DNA of 64,000 nt. It comes from Toxonevra muliebris. Taxonomy: Eukaryota; Arthropoda; Insecta; Diptera; Pallopteridae. Under the pieces are notes generated by a model that was given only the letters and a program-made list of their open reading frames with translations, did no database searches and was not told the origin of the DNA. Of this stretch, positions 12,236-23,659 are shown piece by piece. The number at the start of each line of letters is the position of its first letter. Positions within the stretch are counted from its first letter, which is position 1. Where the stretch lies: assembly GCA_963691655.1 (NCBI GenBank), contig OY829328.1:74466400-74530399 (forward strand). Direction: 5' to 3'. The translations under genes and the position numbers were made by a program.

Positions 12236-12599
12236 ATTGTTCGACTCGCAAATGGTTCGACTTCGGGTATTGTGTGACTCGAATTTGTATTGTGAATGTT
12301 GAACTCGTCAGCAACAACGATTTTACTTCACCGATATCTAAAATAAAAGCAATCGTATCAGAAATGGAATCATTTTATTAAAAGTAAGATTTATTCCTGA
12401 ATTCGGTCTTCTATAAAGGGTACAGAAGTGCAGTAAATGCGAAAATGGAAACTGGTTTCTTGGGTTCGGAAACTGGTTACTTGGGCCCAGAAACTGTACT
12501 CCCTTGTGGGTCGACTTGACCCACAATCATAAATGGGAGGAACTGAAGGGCTTTAGAAAGACGAAGACCACGTTACGTGTTATCTAGAAGCGTCTAACA

Positions 12600-12835
12600 G
12601 ACTTTCTGTTATCACATAACAGAAAGAGCTGTAGGCAGCTGGTGGGACTATGCACAGGTCACTTCTCTTGCCTTCCGTGCTTCCTGTGGTTTGGAGGAAG
12701 AATGTGAAGAGACGGCAAACCACTTTACTAGTGTCTGCCCCGCTTTCTGCCAGATCAGAGTAAGCATATTTGGCACTGGAGTTTGTGAGGACGCAAGTTG
12801 GCCCATCCCTCGTTTGCGTCTCACCAGTGGAGTTA
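12600..12835 (+). mobile_element. LINE ORF2 C-terminal zinc-knuckle fragment
   Basis: Plus-strand codons give ERAVGSWWDYAQ, then CGLEEECEETANHFTSVCPA and FCQIRVSIFG. This matches the C-terminal C-x2-C-x(n)-H-x4-C motif found after RNase H in many insect LINEs (CG-CGEEDET-EHFLCECPAF-R-R). The first cysteine pair is partly lost. Its orientation is opposite to the LINE relic at 10.9-12.2 kb, so it is a separate insertion. Confidence 0.6.
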
Positions 12836-13079
12836 CATTTATATTTTATTTTTATATATTCCAGAATTGTTTATTTTACTTTATTATTTTCTTTTTATTA
12901 CCATTAATTGTTTATTTTATTATATATTCTTTAATTGTTAAGTTTTTTTTTTTTATTATTTGCCCATGAAGGGACAGTTTGTTTTATTAAATAATCTAAA
13001 AATTGCTAAATCTAAGAATTGTACATTAAAACGAAAATGCAACCCTTCAATTGCATAAATTAATAGTCGAGTATTGAAC

Positions 13080-13640
13080 ACACTCATTCAGCTGAATGAC
13101 GCCATGTTTTCGAACTCAACGAAGGAAAAAACAACGAAACCACAAGCAGATGGCGGCGAACGAAGAAAACTCTTGCTCTTTCGGCGATCAACAGCGGCAG
13201 CAAGCAGACGTATATTCAGGTAAGTGTCTCGCGACGGAACAGTGAAGGAAAGCCATTTTTTTTACACATCGACGCTCCTTGGTGCCACGCACTAGGAAAG
13301 ATTCGAGGGATAGGCCACGCCATCGTCCAGCGGAATTTAAGGTGCAGCGCACCATACGATAGATTGTAAGTAGGTGCTCCCTAGTGCCACGCACTAGGAG
13401 GAACCACAAGGCCACGCCTTGAAGTAAAATAAAAAGTGAAATTAAAAAAAATAGAAGGGCAAGATCCCCAAGTGAGTGTTGTGTAGTGTCCGTAAATGGA
13501 AGGTAGTTCGCCCCGGTCCCTGTAACAAATAAATTTCTGTAGCCTTGAACCCTGGACTCGACGAGTGATACCCAGGCTAGAGCTTCGTTACAAGTTTTGG
13601 GAGACGAACACCTGAGCTCTTTAACACCGCAGGTTCTGCT
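13080..13640 (+). mobile_element. possible LTR and leader of an LTR retrotransposon
   Basis: The segment has LTR-like order on the plus strand: a GC-richer region with two copies of GGTGCCACGCACTAGGA (near 13282 and 13393), AAATAAATTTCTG as a possible polyadenylation signal (near 13530), and GCTTCGTTACA followed by AGTTTTGGGAGACGAACACC, resembling an LTR end plus primer-binding/leader region. No clear 5' boundary, target duplication or gag/pol frame is visible. The 191-codon minus frame across it reflects the duplicated repeat and has no domain I know. Confidence 0.35.
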
Positions 13641-14690
13641 TAGATTTATTAATAAATCTGTTAGATTTAAAGAATAGCAAAAAGGAACACAGGATACGGT
13701 ACAATGGACGTAAAGCTTGTCTGAGTGCTGTATTCTTGAAAACTTTTTTTGATGTTTCAGCAAAAAAAAAAAAAATGCGACTGAATGTTGAACTTAAACT
13801 TATGTAAACTTATTGCTCGCACTGATACCCAACATTCTCGCTAATAAAAAGGGCAAAGCTCCTGTGGACAGAGAATAATAGGACTAGCTGGTAGCCTGTG
13901 AAAATCCAATAGATCGACACCCTCACATACTTGAGTCTCGCCTGTTGCCATTATTTGTCAGGTTTTTCAATATATCGAAGTTTATTCGAAAAAAGTTCGC
14001 TATAATGCTTTTCAAAAGTTAATTTAAACTACTTTTTTTTTTTTTTTTTTAATTTCCTTTATATTCATAAAGTTTGCAAAAGATTCTGTAAAACGGTATT
14101 ACTTTCAAACCACATATTCTACTAGTTACAATAAAAGGAATGAAATTACCATACAAAAGCGCACACAAATTTTATTTACTATATAATATAACTAACGACA
14201 CGAAACATGTAAATTAGTATATGCAATTTATTTATGCAATGTACGAGTATGTTCGAACGCATTACTTTTATGCTTACGAGTATTGTCAATATAGCATACG
14301 ATTTCATTCCAATAAAAAATGAAAGAATATTGTACGATTCATAACGCATTTGCATATGCTTCTCTTTCATTGCAATCAATGCGGATATTTCTTTTTCCTA
14401 TTTATGTATGTATATCGTAAGGCAATGTTCCAGTATGAAATTCATTGCACCATGACTCTTTCTCTACGTCCTCTGGTTAAAATACAGGGCTGTGTCAAAG
14501 CAATTTGTGGGAGAAATTCATTGAAAAGTGACCAGCGTAAAAACCGGTATGATGCACACTTCAATCATTATTGATTTTCTCTGCGAACGGAGAACTAGGA
14601 GAACATCAGTTCATTCAACGGCAGTGAACTATGGTTTTAATCGGAAAATGATTTCAATATCGCCGTCATGTTTCGTATCTAGGCTAAAAT
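13641..14690. other. AT-rich stretch, no gene seen
   Basis: Poly-T near 14033-14050 and several CGAGTATG-like words. Short frames only. Confidence 0.5.
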
Positions 14691-15600
14691 TTAAGGCAAA
14701 AACCAGAATAAAAACAAGACTAAAAATGATATCAAAACCAGACTAAAAATTTGATTAAAAATTATACTAAAAATCAAACAAAATTAGACCCAAACACAGA
14801 CCGAAATTCTGAACAAATTCGGATCAAAATTCAGACCGAAAATTATTCCGATATTCGGACAAACATTGAAATCAAAAGCAAATCAAAGCTCAGACCAAAA
14901 CTCAAAAAGAAAACAGACCAAAAATTTTACCAAAACATAGTCTAAAAACCATCGCAATATTTAAACTTAGAACAGATTTCAGAGACCCAAACGCAGACCA
15001 AAGTTTTGAACAAATTCGGATCAAAATTGAGACCAAAAATTATCCCGATAATCAGACAAAAATTTAAATCAAAAGCAAATCAAAACTCAGACCTAAACTC
15101 AAAAAGAAGGCAGACCAAAAATATGACCGAAACTCAGTTCAAAAATCATCCCAATATTTAGACTTAGAACAGATTTCAGAGACCCAAACACAGATAAAAA
15201 TTCTGAATAAATTCAGATCAAAATTCAGACCAGAAATTATTCCGATATTCAGACAAAAACTAAAATCAAAAGCAAATCAAAACTCAGACCCAATCTCAAA
15301 AAGAAAGCAAACTAAAAATATGACCGAAACTTAGACCGAAAATCGTCAATATATTTAGACTTAGAACAGATTTTAGAGCAAAAATCAAATGAAAATTTCA
15401 GATCAAATCTTTTATCAAAGATCGTCCCAATATTCACAAAAAAAAAACTTAGATCAAAAACTATTCAAAATTTAGACTAATAATCAGAGCAAATCCAACC
15501 CAATACTCAGACCAAGAAAACAAAATTCAACCAAATTCAGGCAAAAAAAAAACCAATTCGGACCAAAAGCCATTCTGATATTCAGTTCAAAATTATTTTG
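14690..15600. repeat. 12-bp-period minisatellite, A-rich orientation, with ~180-bp higher-order unit
   Basis: Same CAGACCAAAATT family as 2.2-4.7 kb. A longer unit containing AAAAGCAAATCAAA..CTCAGACC..CTCAAAAAGAAAG, AAAATATGACC and AGACTTAGAACAGATTT recurs about every 180 bp (near 14870, 15070, 15270), showing recent block duplication. The plus-strand 64-codon frame within it is an artefact. Confidence 0.8.
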
Positions 15601-16149
15601 AGATGTGCTACGATCGTTTCAGTACTGGTTCGGAATTGATTGCCAGCATTTGATCGTTACCAGAAATTCATAATGATAATGTCGCTTGGTGTAACTTAGG
15701 TGACCAACCATTCATTTCGTACTTGAACGGATACAGTGTTGGCCTAAAATTTAAATTGATCTAGTATTAACTGGAAAAGATCAGCAAGCGATAACTTTCT
15801 GTCAACGTTACGGCGATTGTTGTCATTGACAGGGTACAGGAGCTACTGAAAAACTGCTAAACTAAATATTAGATGATAACGCCAAGTTTTGACCAGTAAG
15901 TCTACGTTTAAAGTTAAGGGTAAGTTTGGGGTATTACTCATTGATGACAACGATACTAGAAAGTGCTTAATATGGATTGATTAAAGTTCAGAGTTATAAA
16001 ATAGCCCACCAGTATTTTAAGTTTGATATGTCATTGGTTAATGCGAATGATACCACATATTTGGGCCTACAATTAAACACCGGCCGCGAACGGTTATGCC
16101 AACCAGAATTTTTTGCTTGCCTGTGACCTACGATTGAAATCCAAAGTAC

Positions 16150-18095
16150 AAATCTTTTTGTATTATGCGCTACACCATTCAACAATGCGTCGAAATTGTA
16201 AAAATTTATTATAAAAATTCGTGTTCTGTTCGTTAAACTTTTCAAGAGCTACAAAATATTTACGGCCGAAATGATCGTCCAACCGAGCAATCAATTGAAC
16301 AAATTATCGCGAAATTCGAGTAAAGCGGTTCGGTTGTTGATCGAAGAGTCAGTGCACGACGTCGAAACATGAGATCAAGTGAGAATATTGCTGCTGTTGT
16401 TGAAAGCGAGACTGAAGGCGTACGAAATAAAATGGCTTTTTTTGTGACCACAATTTGGCGAATTTTAAGAAAATTAGAGGGCGTGAATCCATGTAAGATT
16501 CAATTAATAGAGGAACTGAAGCCCCAAGACCATCAAGCTCGTCGTACATTCGCTGATTGGGCTCTGAAGCAGTTAGAAACGGATCCAAGTTTTGGCGAAA
16601 AAATCATCTGCAGTAATGTAGAACATTTTCGACTGAACGACTTCGTGAACAAGCTAAATTGACGCATTTGGCCAGAGAATAATCCACAGTAGTCTCAAGA
16701 GTCTCTATTATGTAAGGTAACCTTCTTTCTTAGGTTGGGGTAGTCTCAGCGGCCTCCAGAGGTTCTTTGTGTTATAACATTTATTGATTGCAGGGAACTC
16801 TCACTTTTATCATTAAGACATATTTGTTTAATTCACAATTCTTATTAATTTAAGTTAAATTCATGGGTTGTACAATTCGGTTCTAAATAATAATAACAAA
16901 ATAAAGGAATCGCAGTTTTTCACTTCACTATACTCGGCACTGCATTGGGTAAGCGTCAGGCGAGGGCGAGCGTGTGAAGCGAGCAAAGTGTTGACTACGT
17001 CAAATGAGAAAGCGAGCAGAGCGATGACTACTTTGTGTGTAATGGATGATGAAAGTACAGTACACTTATGGCGCAGCGACTACGTGATATGTGGGTGGAG
17101 TAGACCGTCCGTAATTATCCTTCTGGTTATGTCAGCTCAAGCTCCCAACAGACCGTCTGGGGTCATACGACAGGGACTATACCATCCAAGCGGCATCATA
17201 CGGTTTAGTTATGATGTTTAGTATTGCATGGTGGGGGTTAGACCATCAATACACTACTAAATACCTGGTCACTACTAAGCACATGTAGTCGCCGCGCCAG
17301 TCTGCTAGTAAACGAGAGCTAGTTGTATTGCCCAGCCTCTTTTATAGATCCTCTTCTTCTTATTCTAATTCCAGTCGACGCTGTCGCTACTGGAATTGTG
17401 GTGTTGTTACCTCGCTGTCTTGCTGCCATTGGTTGGTTTTGATCGTGTAATGTGTTTGTTCACGAAATTTTGAATTCTCGTCGCAGTAGGCTGCATTGTT
17501 TGCTCTTGTTTTCTGTCGACGGGGCGTGACAATGCCGTTACGTGTGTGTGTGCTGTCGACAGCATAAGTCATAGTGTTTGTGGTTATTTTTCAAGTTTGA
17601 TGTTATGATATTATCCTGTTACCATGTCAGATAGTTGTTTCTTTATTGTGCGTATGATTTCTTTGTGTTTGTCCCAGTGGGGAAAACGCTGTGTCGTTCC
17701 TTTTTAAATATCTCCAGTGGGAACAATGCTACGTTGTGCGGTATACTTAGGTTGGCCCAAAATTGTGCCGTCACCTATGATATTTGTGGTCTCAATTGGA
17801 TGACATGGATCTGGACAATATGTGATTCCAACAAGACGGCGCAACATATCACACAGCGGGCATTGCATTCGAGTTGTTGCAAGAAAAGTTCCCAGAACGC
17901 GTTATTTCCAGAAGAGGCGATGTGAAATGGTCGCTAAGATCGTGTGATTTAACGCCCTTAGACTTTTTTCTCTAGGGCTATGTTAAGTTGCTGGTTTATG
18001 CCAACAAACCAACAACAATTGACCAACTGGAGAACAGCATCATTCAAATCATTGTTGAGTTCCAGTCTGGCTTATGCAATAGAGGCAGATTTCAA
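16150..18095 (+). mobile_element. rosa-type (DD41D) mariner relic, split by an insertion
   Basis: Before 16690 the plus strand encodes the N-terminal half of a Tc1/mariner-superfamily transposase: YTIQQCVEIVKIYYKN, NIYGRNDRPTEQSIEQII, SSENIAAVVES, IWRILRK, then KIQLIEELKPQDHQARRTFA and IICSNVEHF (family FSDEAHF; the first catalytic Asp is now Asn). The rest resumes at about 17790 with DDMDLDNM, FQQDGATYHTAGIAFELLQE, RVISRRGDVKW and RSCDLTPLDFFL-GYVK. From the Asp of QQDGA to the Asp of PLDFF there are 41 residues, as in the DD41D rosa family. A stop precedes FQQDGA and another replaces the W of FFLWGYVK. About 75 codons between the halves are missing. It is dead. Confidence 0.85.
16711..17629 (-). 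mobile_element. LTR-like insertion inside the rosa relic
   Basis: The segment between the two transposase halves reads like an LTR on the minus strand. It has a TATAAAAGAGGCTGGG TATA-box region (17352 down to about 17333), a possible AATAAATG polyadenylation signal near 16790-16783, and termini TGACATGGTAAC / GGTTACCTTACA that form an imperfect TG..CA inverted repeat. I find no convincing target duplication at these limits, and ~80 bp on the right (17630-17750) stays unexplained, so the exact ends are uncertain. No gag/pol coding sequence is present. Confidence 0.45.
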
Positions 18096-19827
18096 TTAAA
18101 CTTGAGATTGTTTTGTCAACTATTTTATTGAGATCAATATTTCTCAGAACCAGTGAAAGAAAAAGCAAACTGAATGTTTTCTTCAAAGACTCAGAGTATT
18201 TAATTTAGACCCATTGACGTTGTTGAATCAATATTTGCAGTTTTTTTTTCTCAATGAGGCAGTAAAGAAAAAGAAAGGTTTATTAAGCTGTGAACAAACT
18301 TCTGTAGAAACGACCCTGATGCATTCATTTATACTATTGTACAGATGTCCTCATCTTCTTCGTTTTCTTCCAGTGACACACGTTAAAGCAGAAATACCGG
18401 AAAAAACTTTGTAGTTTCCACTGTCGTCATCGTCGTTGCAGTTGTCGTTTGCTGGTATCATTTCTTCTTTTTTCTCATTGCTTGCCTTCTTTTTACAAAT
18501 GTTATGCAATAAAACGAAGGAAGCAGAAGATGATGATGATGACGACAACGAAGAAGTAGAACAGGAAGTTTTTCCTTTTTCTCTTATACGAATAACGAGA
18601 GAGATGGAGAGAGAAAGAGAGAGAGAGAAGGAGGGAAATATGCCAACTGCATACTTGTATCTACATTTGTATGTATGTATTCATGTATTTGTGTATATGA
18701 TGCCATTCAGCACGAATTGGCAGTACCATCAATTTTGGTTTTGAGTTCATCAATAACGCATAACACTTGGCTGGCAAACAACATTGCTGCATTTGCACTT
18801 GCTGCTGCTGCTTCTGTTGGTGTTGCTGTTGCTCTTCCTCATTGTTAGTTTTGTTGTTGCTGCTGTTGTTGTTGTTGCATTCATATGCTGATTTAAGTGT
18901 AAGTGTGTTTGTCGGCGTACTAAAGTGCACTCGTACTCTCTAACATTAGTTCATTGTATGGGGTAGCCACTACTCTATAAACCCTTGAGAAATGTATGCA
19001 CGTGTATATATGTGTGTGTGTGTGTGCATGTATACATCTTGTAGTTAGTTCAAGTGTAGTAGTATTTTTAGAGATACCAAGTATTTTTGTTTTTTTTTTT
19101 TTACTATTTGCATTTTTGTTGTATGCATTCGGTTAGCATCATTCAGCCCCAGGATATGAGTGTTTAACCATTTTGCATGAAAGCTATTTCCGTTTTTGGA
19201 AAATGCTTTTTTGCTCTACTCTGCTTGCTCTAGAATGTTGATAAATGTGAGCGTGGTAAATTGTCGTGTGGCATTTGCTGCTTGCTGCCACACTACTGCT
19301 GATGTTTCTGTTCCTTGTGAATAATGTGAATTTATTTGGTGTATCTTTATAGTGTTTTCTGGTTGCACTTGTATTTGCGTATGTATGCACATGGTTGAAA
19401 AATACCAATTTGTGTGTTTTTGTCTTAACATGACAGTAGAAATTACACCTGAAATATTTATTTATTTCTTTTTCGTATCTTTGTTTGGTTTATTGAGAAT
19501 TGAATGTCGTATTTGTGTTCAGTTTATTATTCAAAGAGTGAGGATGAGAGACTGAAATGCATGAAAGGTAAAATGTTGATTTGTTACTTATTTCAATATG
19601 AAAATCAAAGAGCTCAGTTTAAGTGCAAACAGGTTATTTTTGGTTACAGAAAAGCAAGTCCTTTTTCTTTCTAGGTATTGACAAAAGAAGGAATTCTTCA
19701 TTTAAACAAATAAATAAAATAAAAATAAAATGTAGAAAATATACAAACTGTATAACTGTCGACTAGATCAGACTAGAGACTGAATCAGAAACCAGATTGC
19801 AAACCAGAGAAAAATCAGATCAATATC
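18096..19827. other. microsatellite-rich non-coding stretch
   Basis: Contains a GAT/GAC run (18528-18550), GAGAGA tracts (18598-18636), TG runs (19008-19026), CTG/TTG trinucleotide runs (18798-18880) and poly-T (19088-19100). Reading frames here are repeat-driven. This composition is typical of fly introns or enhancer-rich intergenic DNA, but nothing specific can be assigned. Confidence 0.5.
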
Positions 19828-20068
19828 ATTATTATTTGAAGAATAGGACGACCCGACAGTCAAGCACTACAACTAATCTTTCTATTATATCAAAGCCCCA
19901 AGTTATGAAAGAACGAAAGGAAGACGGAAATCGAACCTTAGACTCCAGATACAAGAATCCGGTAGTTCCCACTAGATCACAGAGGCGATGGTTGGATTTA
20001 AAGTTGAACGCTGGCTTGGAATCAGGATGAAAATTTAGTGCATTATCTACTAATCCATCGAGGTCGTC
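19828..20068 (-). mobile_element. dimeric tRNA-derived SINE copy, internally deleted
   Basis: On the minus strand it starts GACGACCTCGATGGATTAGT (first tRNA-like head), loses most of the first unit's body, and continues with CCAACCATCGCCTCTGTGAT and a second tRNA-like unit with A-box-like TGATCTAGTGG and B-box-like GGTTCGATTTCC, then the tail containing TTGGGGCTTTGATA. Head-to-second-unit order and tail match the copy at 41499-41930, so the dimer is a family feature and not a chance junction. No target duplication was found. Confidence 0.7.
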
Positions 20069-20079
20069 TACACCAATAA

Positions 20080-20520
20080 ATAGATAAATATTCGGGCCAA
20101 AAACCCCGCTAAGAATCAGACCAAATTTTGAACCAAAACCTAGACTAAAAAACAAACTAAAAATCAAACTCAATTCAAACAAGAAATTAACGAAATTCTG
20201 ACCCAAACCTAAAGCGATATTTAGACCAAAAATCAGACCAAAATTTAGACCTAGTTCAGATCAAAAATCAAACTAAATTTCAGGCTAAAAGTCATTTAAA
20301 AAATTAGACCAAATCTAGACCAAAAATAAATAAAAGTTTAGTCCAAAATTCTGACAAAATGATCGACAAAAATTACAAACAAAACCCAAACCAAAAAGTA
20401 GACCGAACTTCACATCAAAACTTTAACCGATATTCAGATCAAAACTCGGACCTAAAGGTAAATCGAAATTCAGATCAAAAATTAAACCAAAATTTGGATA
20501 AAAACTCAGACCATATTATT
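20080..20520. repeat. 12-bp-period minisatellite, A-rich orientation
   Basis: Runs of CAGACCAAAATTT-like units with the same drift as elsewhere. It ends abruptly at about 20520 next to LINE-derived sequence. Confidence 0.75.
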
Positions 20521-20802
20521 ATGTATTATTATTAGCGTAATGTGGGGAGCTCAAAGTGGCAGCACTTCGACCAGAAAGATCTTTTGTGTCAGTCCCCAGT
20601 TAAGGACAAAAAAGCTCTACTGATTTAACGAAGGTCAGCACGCCTTTTGTAGAAAAGGATCTTAACCGGAAGAAATAGCTTTCCAAAAATGTATTTTCTG
20701 AGCCAAGCCAGAGCTTGTGAGTTGTGGTCTCGTCTTCTAAAAATGAACGACACTGTCCTATCTGATTTAGGTGATATCTGATAGTAGCTTAATTATAAGC
20801 TA

Positions 20803-22540
20803 TCAGATAAGCCAATCTCGCTGATGAATCGCAGCAGTTGATGTGACTTCAAGGCTACTTCTCGGATGATATTGCCCCAGGTATCGTTTCCTCCTACAAG
20901 CAAGTGCCTCAAAGTATATTAGAATATGTTCTGATGTTTCCTTGTCTTTTTGGGAGAACCTGCACGTGTTATCCTGAATTACTCCTAAATTCTTCATGTG
21001 CTCTCTCAGTTTACAGTGTCCTGAGAGAATACCCATGACTATTCTAAGTTGGTAGTTCCTTAGCTTTAGACAAAGACTCGCTCTTTTGGGATCGAAGTTC
21101 CCAATAAGTAGCTTTGATTGCCTAAGCTTTGGAAGGAGTGCCCAGTAGGATGACCTACTGCTCCATTCCTCGTCTTTTAAAGTGCTTTTTATGGTTTGGA
21201 TTCCTAGGCCTACCATGGGTTCATGTAACCCATTAGCAGGCTAAAGTCAGATTTGATGTAAAAGATGAACCGATTATGGATATGAGGAACGACAAGACTT
21301 GGAATTAAATTCCAATACTCCAACCATTTATTCTTAGTCCATTCATCAAGGATAAATTTCAAAGAGGTCCGCAGAAAGAATCAAGGCCAATGCGCATAGT
21401 CGATTAACCTTTTCTAGCCATTTCATTGGCGGCCTTATTAACCGAAATATCACAGAGGTCAGGTACCCAAAAAAGCTAAACTTTGTTATGGATAGACAAG
21501 TAGTTATGGCACTCAAAATACTCTTTCACCAGCTTCGAAGAAAAATCTATTTAAATAATGCAAAAAGAGCCGCCTGGAGAATGCGAGCAGTCAGAAAAAA
21601 TTGCCATTACTACGCCTTGGTTTGAGTTTTCATCTAAATTTTGGTTTAATTTTTGATCTGAATTTCGGTTTGAGTTTTAATCTGATTCTTAGGTCCGGGT
21701 TTTGGTCTGAATAACGATTTGAGTTTTGATTTGAATTTCTACTTTTCTACTTTTTGGTCTGAGTTTTGTTTGTATATTTTATTGGGTATTTTGTCTGAGT
21801 TTTAGTCTAAATTTTGATTTACACACTCTTGGATGAGAATTGATCTGATTTCTTATGTGACTTTTAGCCTAAAATTTTGTTTGATTTTTGGCCTAAAGTT
21901 GGTTTGACTTATGGTCTGATTTTGGACTAAATTTTCACAGGTCTCAATTACATATAGTTAGGCCTGAAAAACACTGGGACATATACCCAGTGGGCTTGAG
22001 ATTCTAGTGTTGGGTCCAACAATGCCGGCAGTAAAACCGCAATCGTTTTTCGAGACATCTGAAAACCAATTGAGAGTAGGGCATTGACCAGCTCAATAAC
22101 GAATCATAGATCTTTAATTTTATGATCCGGCCAAGAGCATATTAGAAAGTTAGAAATATAATCAAGAGTGCTGAAATGACAAGCATTACCTTTTAGAAAG
22201 CTTGCACCCGAAGGGCAGTAATTGTAGCTGTTTTCTTAATGAAAATATCGAGGGTTTCTTGTCATAAGAGCGTATCCGTCAGGGCATAACTTAGCCCTCG
22301 ATATATAGTGGTACAAAACCAATTAACGCTTAATTGGCAGGAGCTGTTAAGGTACGCATTGCTTCAGTTATGGAGAGACAGGCAATCCTTTGTAAATTGT
22401 TAAATTTGGTGATGGCCAAAAACTGCACGGCTTTAACCCACCACACCAAAGTCGTATAGGCTATAACAGGTCTAACTACCATAGTACAAGAAGACAGTAG
22501 ATCATTTTGGAGATAAGATCCAAAGTCTTACCAAAGAACT
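20803..22540 (-). mobile_element. LINE relic: RT C-terminus, RNase H, zinc-knuckle end
   Basis: Reading down the minus strand: TLVWWVKAVQFLAITKFNNL and QRIACLSITEAMRTLTAPAN (22460-22330; reverse-transcriptase C-terminal thumb, family WWP--RQ-----LN-VQRLACLGITGAMRTTPTAA), then eroded sequence, then WVPDLCDISVNKAANEMARK (near 21450; end of RNase H, family WVPGH--I-GNEKADELAR), then the C-terminal region with LSGHCKLREHM, CRFSQKDKETSEHILIYFEA (zinc-knuckle-like) and CRRKRYLG ending near 20810. This order fits an RNase H-bearing LINE of the I/R1/Loa group. Stops and frameshifts are frequent. A 12-bp-period minisatellite lies inside it at about 21610-21950, between the RT and RNase H parts. Confidence 0.75.
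21610..21950. repeat. 12-bp-period minisatellite (T-rich on +) inside a LINE relic
   Basis: TTTTGGTCTGAGTTT-type units, the reverse complement of the array ending at 20520. It sits between the RT and RNase H remnants of the minus-strand LINE, so the minisatellite either inserted into the LINE or arrived with it. Confidence 0.75.
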
Positions 22541-22634
22541 CAGAACACAATTCAGACTAAAAAGAAGAATACTGCCTTGCATGGATTTTGCAAATAAGAT
22601 GATTTTAAGTGTTTCCGAATAAATTTTGTATGCT

Positions 22635-22905
22635 AAACACGAGTCTGGGGTCAAAAACTTCCCATCACGTCACGTTTTCGAAAAAAAAAGTTCTGTGCAC
22701 ATTTTTTCCAGAACCCCCTAGACATGACTTAGGACTTATTTGAAATGATTCATGGTTCAATTTCCGGCTTTAGCGAAGTTTGTAGCACGTCAGGGTTTAG
22801 CTCTACAATTTTTCAAAAATGGCTATTTTTAGGGGTACCTTTTTCTTCGGAAGCGTGACATAATTGGAGGTTTTGATTCCAGATTCGTGTTCACCATAAA
22901 AAATT
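22635..22905. repeat. inverted-repeat (MITE-like) element
   Basis: The left arm AACACGAGTCTGGGGTCAAA followed by ACTTCCCATCACGTCACG is mirrored by a right arm whose reverse complement starts GAACACGAATCTGGAATCAA and continues through GTCACGCTTCCGAAGAAAA. Arms are about 55 bp and total length about 270 bp. A related single arm recurs at 35985-36035. No target duplication was resolved. Confidence 0.55.
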
Positions 22906-23081
22906 CATTCGAAATCACTAGAAACCATCTTATTTTCACCATAAAATGAAAATTTGAAATTTGAAGGGCAATGGAATTAAAACCAAACCATAAAATCAGA
23001 AATCATAAAGGGTTTTCCATTTGAAACATAACAATATCGCATCTTTATATCAAAAGGTTAGTTAAAGTCAACATTTTTATC

Positions 23082-23330
23082 ATGGTTAAGTTCACGAGCC
23101 AGCAGCGTTTGGAAATTATTACAAATTACTACCGAAATTCTGAGTCGGTGGTCGCCACCTTAAGAGCGCTTTCTCCAATTTTCGGTCGTAATACCGTCAT
23201 GTTACCGTCAATGGAGAGCGCTATCGTGTTATGTTGGAAGATTATTTGTGGCCATCAAAAATTCAGTTTTCCGTGTGCTTCAGGCCGACGAATGTTTCAG
23301 CATTGCGAATGATTCTACTATGCTTCTGCC
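23082..23330 (+). mobile_element. rosa-type transposase N-terminal fragment
   Basis: ATG at 23082 opens MVKFTSQQRLEIITNYYRNS, then TLRALSPIFGRN. This is the helix-turn-helix start of the same transposase family as the 16.2 and 40.3 kb copies (family YY-NG-SV--T-R-LRPIFGRNNRPSESTI). Similarity fades after about 40 residues; the rest of the 76-codon frame does not match. A 5' fragment only. Confidence 0.6.
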
Positions 23331-23659
23331 TCGGCTTTGTAAATAGTTTGCTTCAGATGATTTGGATTTCGGACAATTCTACGTATTTATAGGATCCCTA
23401 TCTCTTAAAATGCATAATTTGCTCTTAGTTTGACTCAGTTAAGTGCTTTGCGGAACATATAATTTTAAGCGCTAGACGACCGCACAGTGGATGAACTTCA
23501 TGCAAAATGAAGACAAAAATAAAAGGAGTCGTCATAGAGTAAAAGAAGCTGGTACAGAAGTTGTAAAAATGAAAACAATAAGCCCACTGCCACGCCCACC
23601 TCCCATACAACCAAAGTTGGACAAAAATAGAAGGAGTCGTCTTAGAATTACAAATCTTA

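Noticed and set aside
13188..13763. 191-codon minus-strand open frame
   Set aside because: It covers a duplicated GGTGCCACGCACTAGGA segment and LTR-like signals, gives a repeated LVRGT(R/K)E motif only because of that DNA duplication, and resembles no protein family I know.
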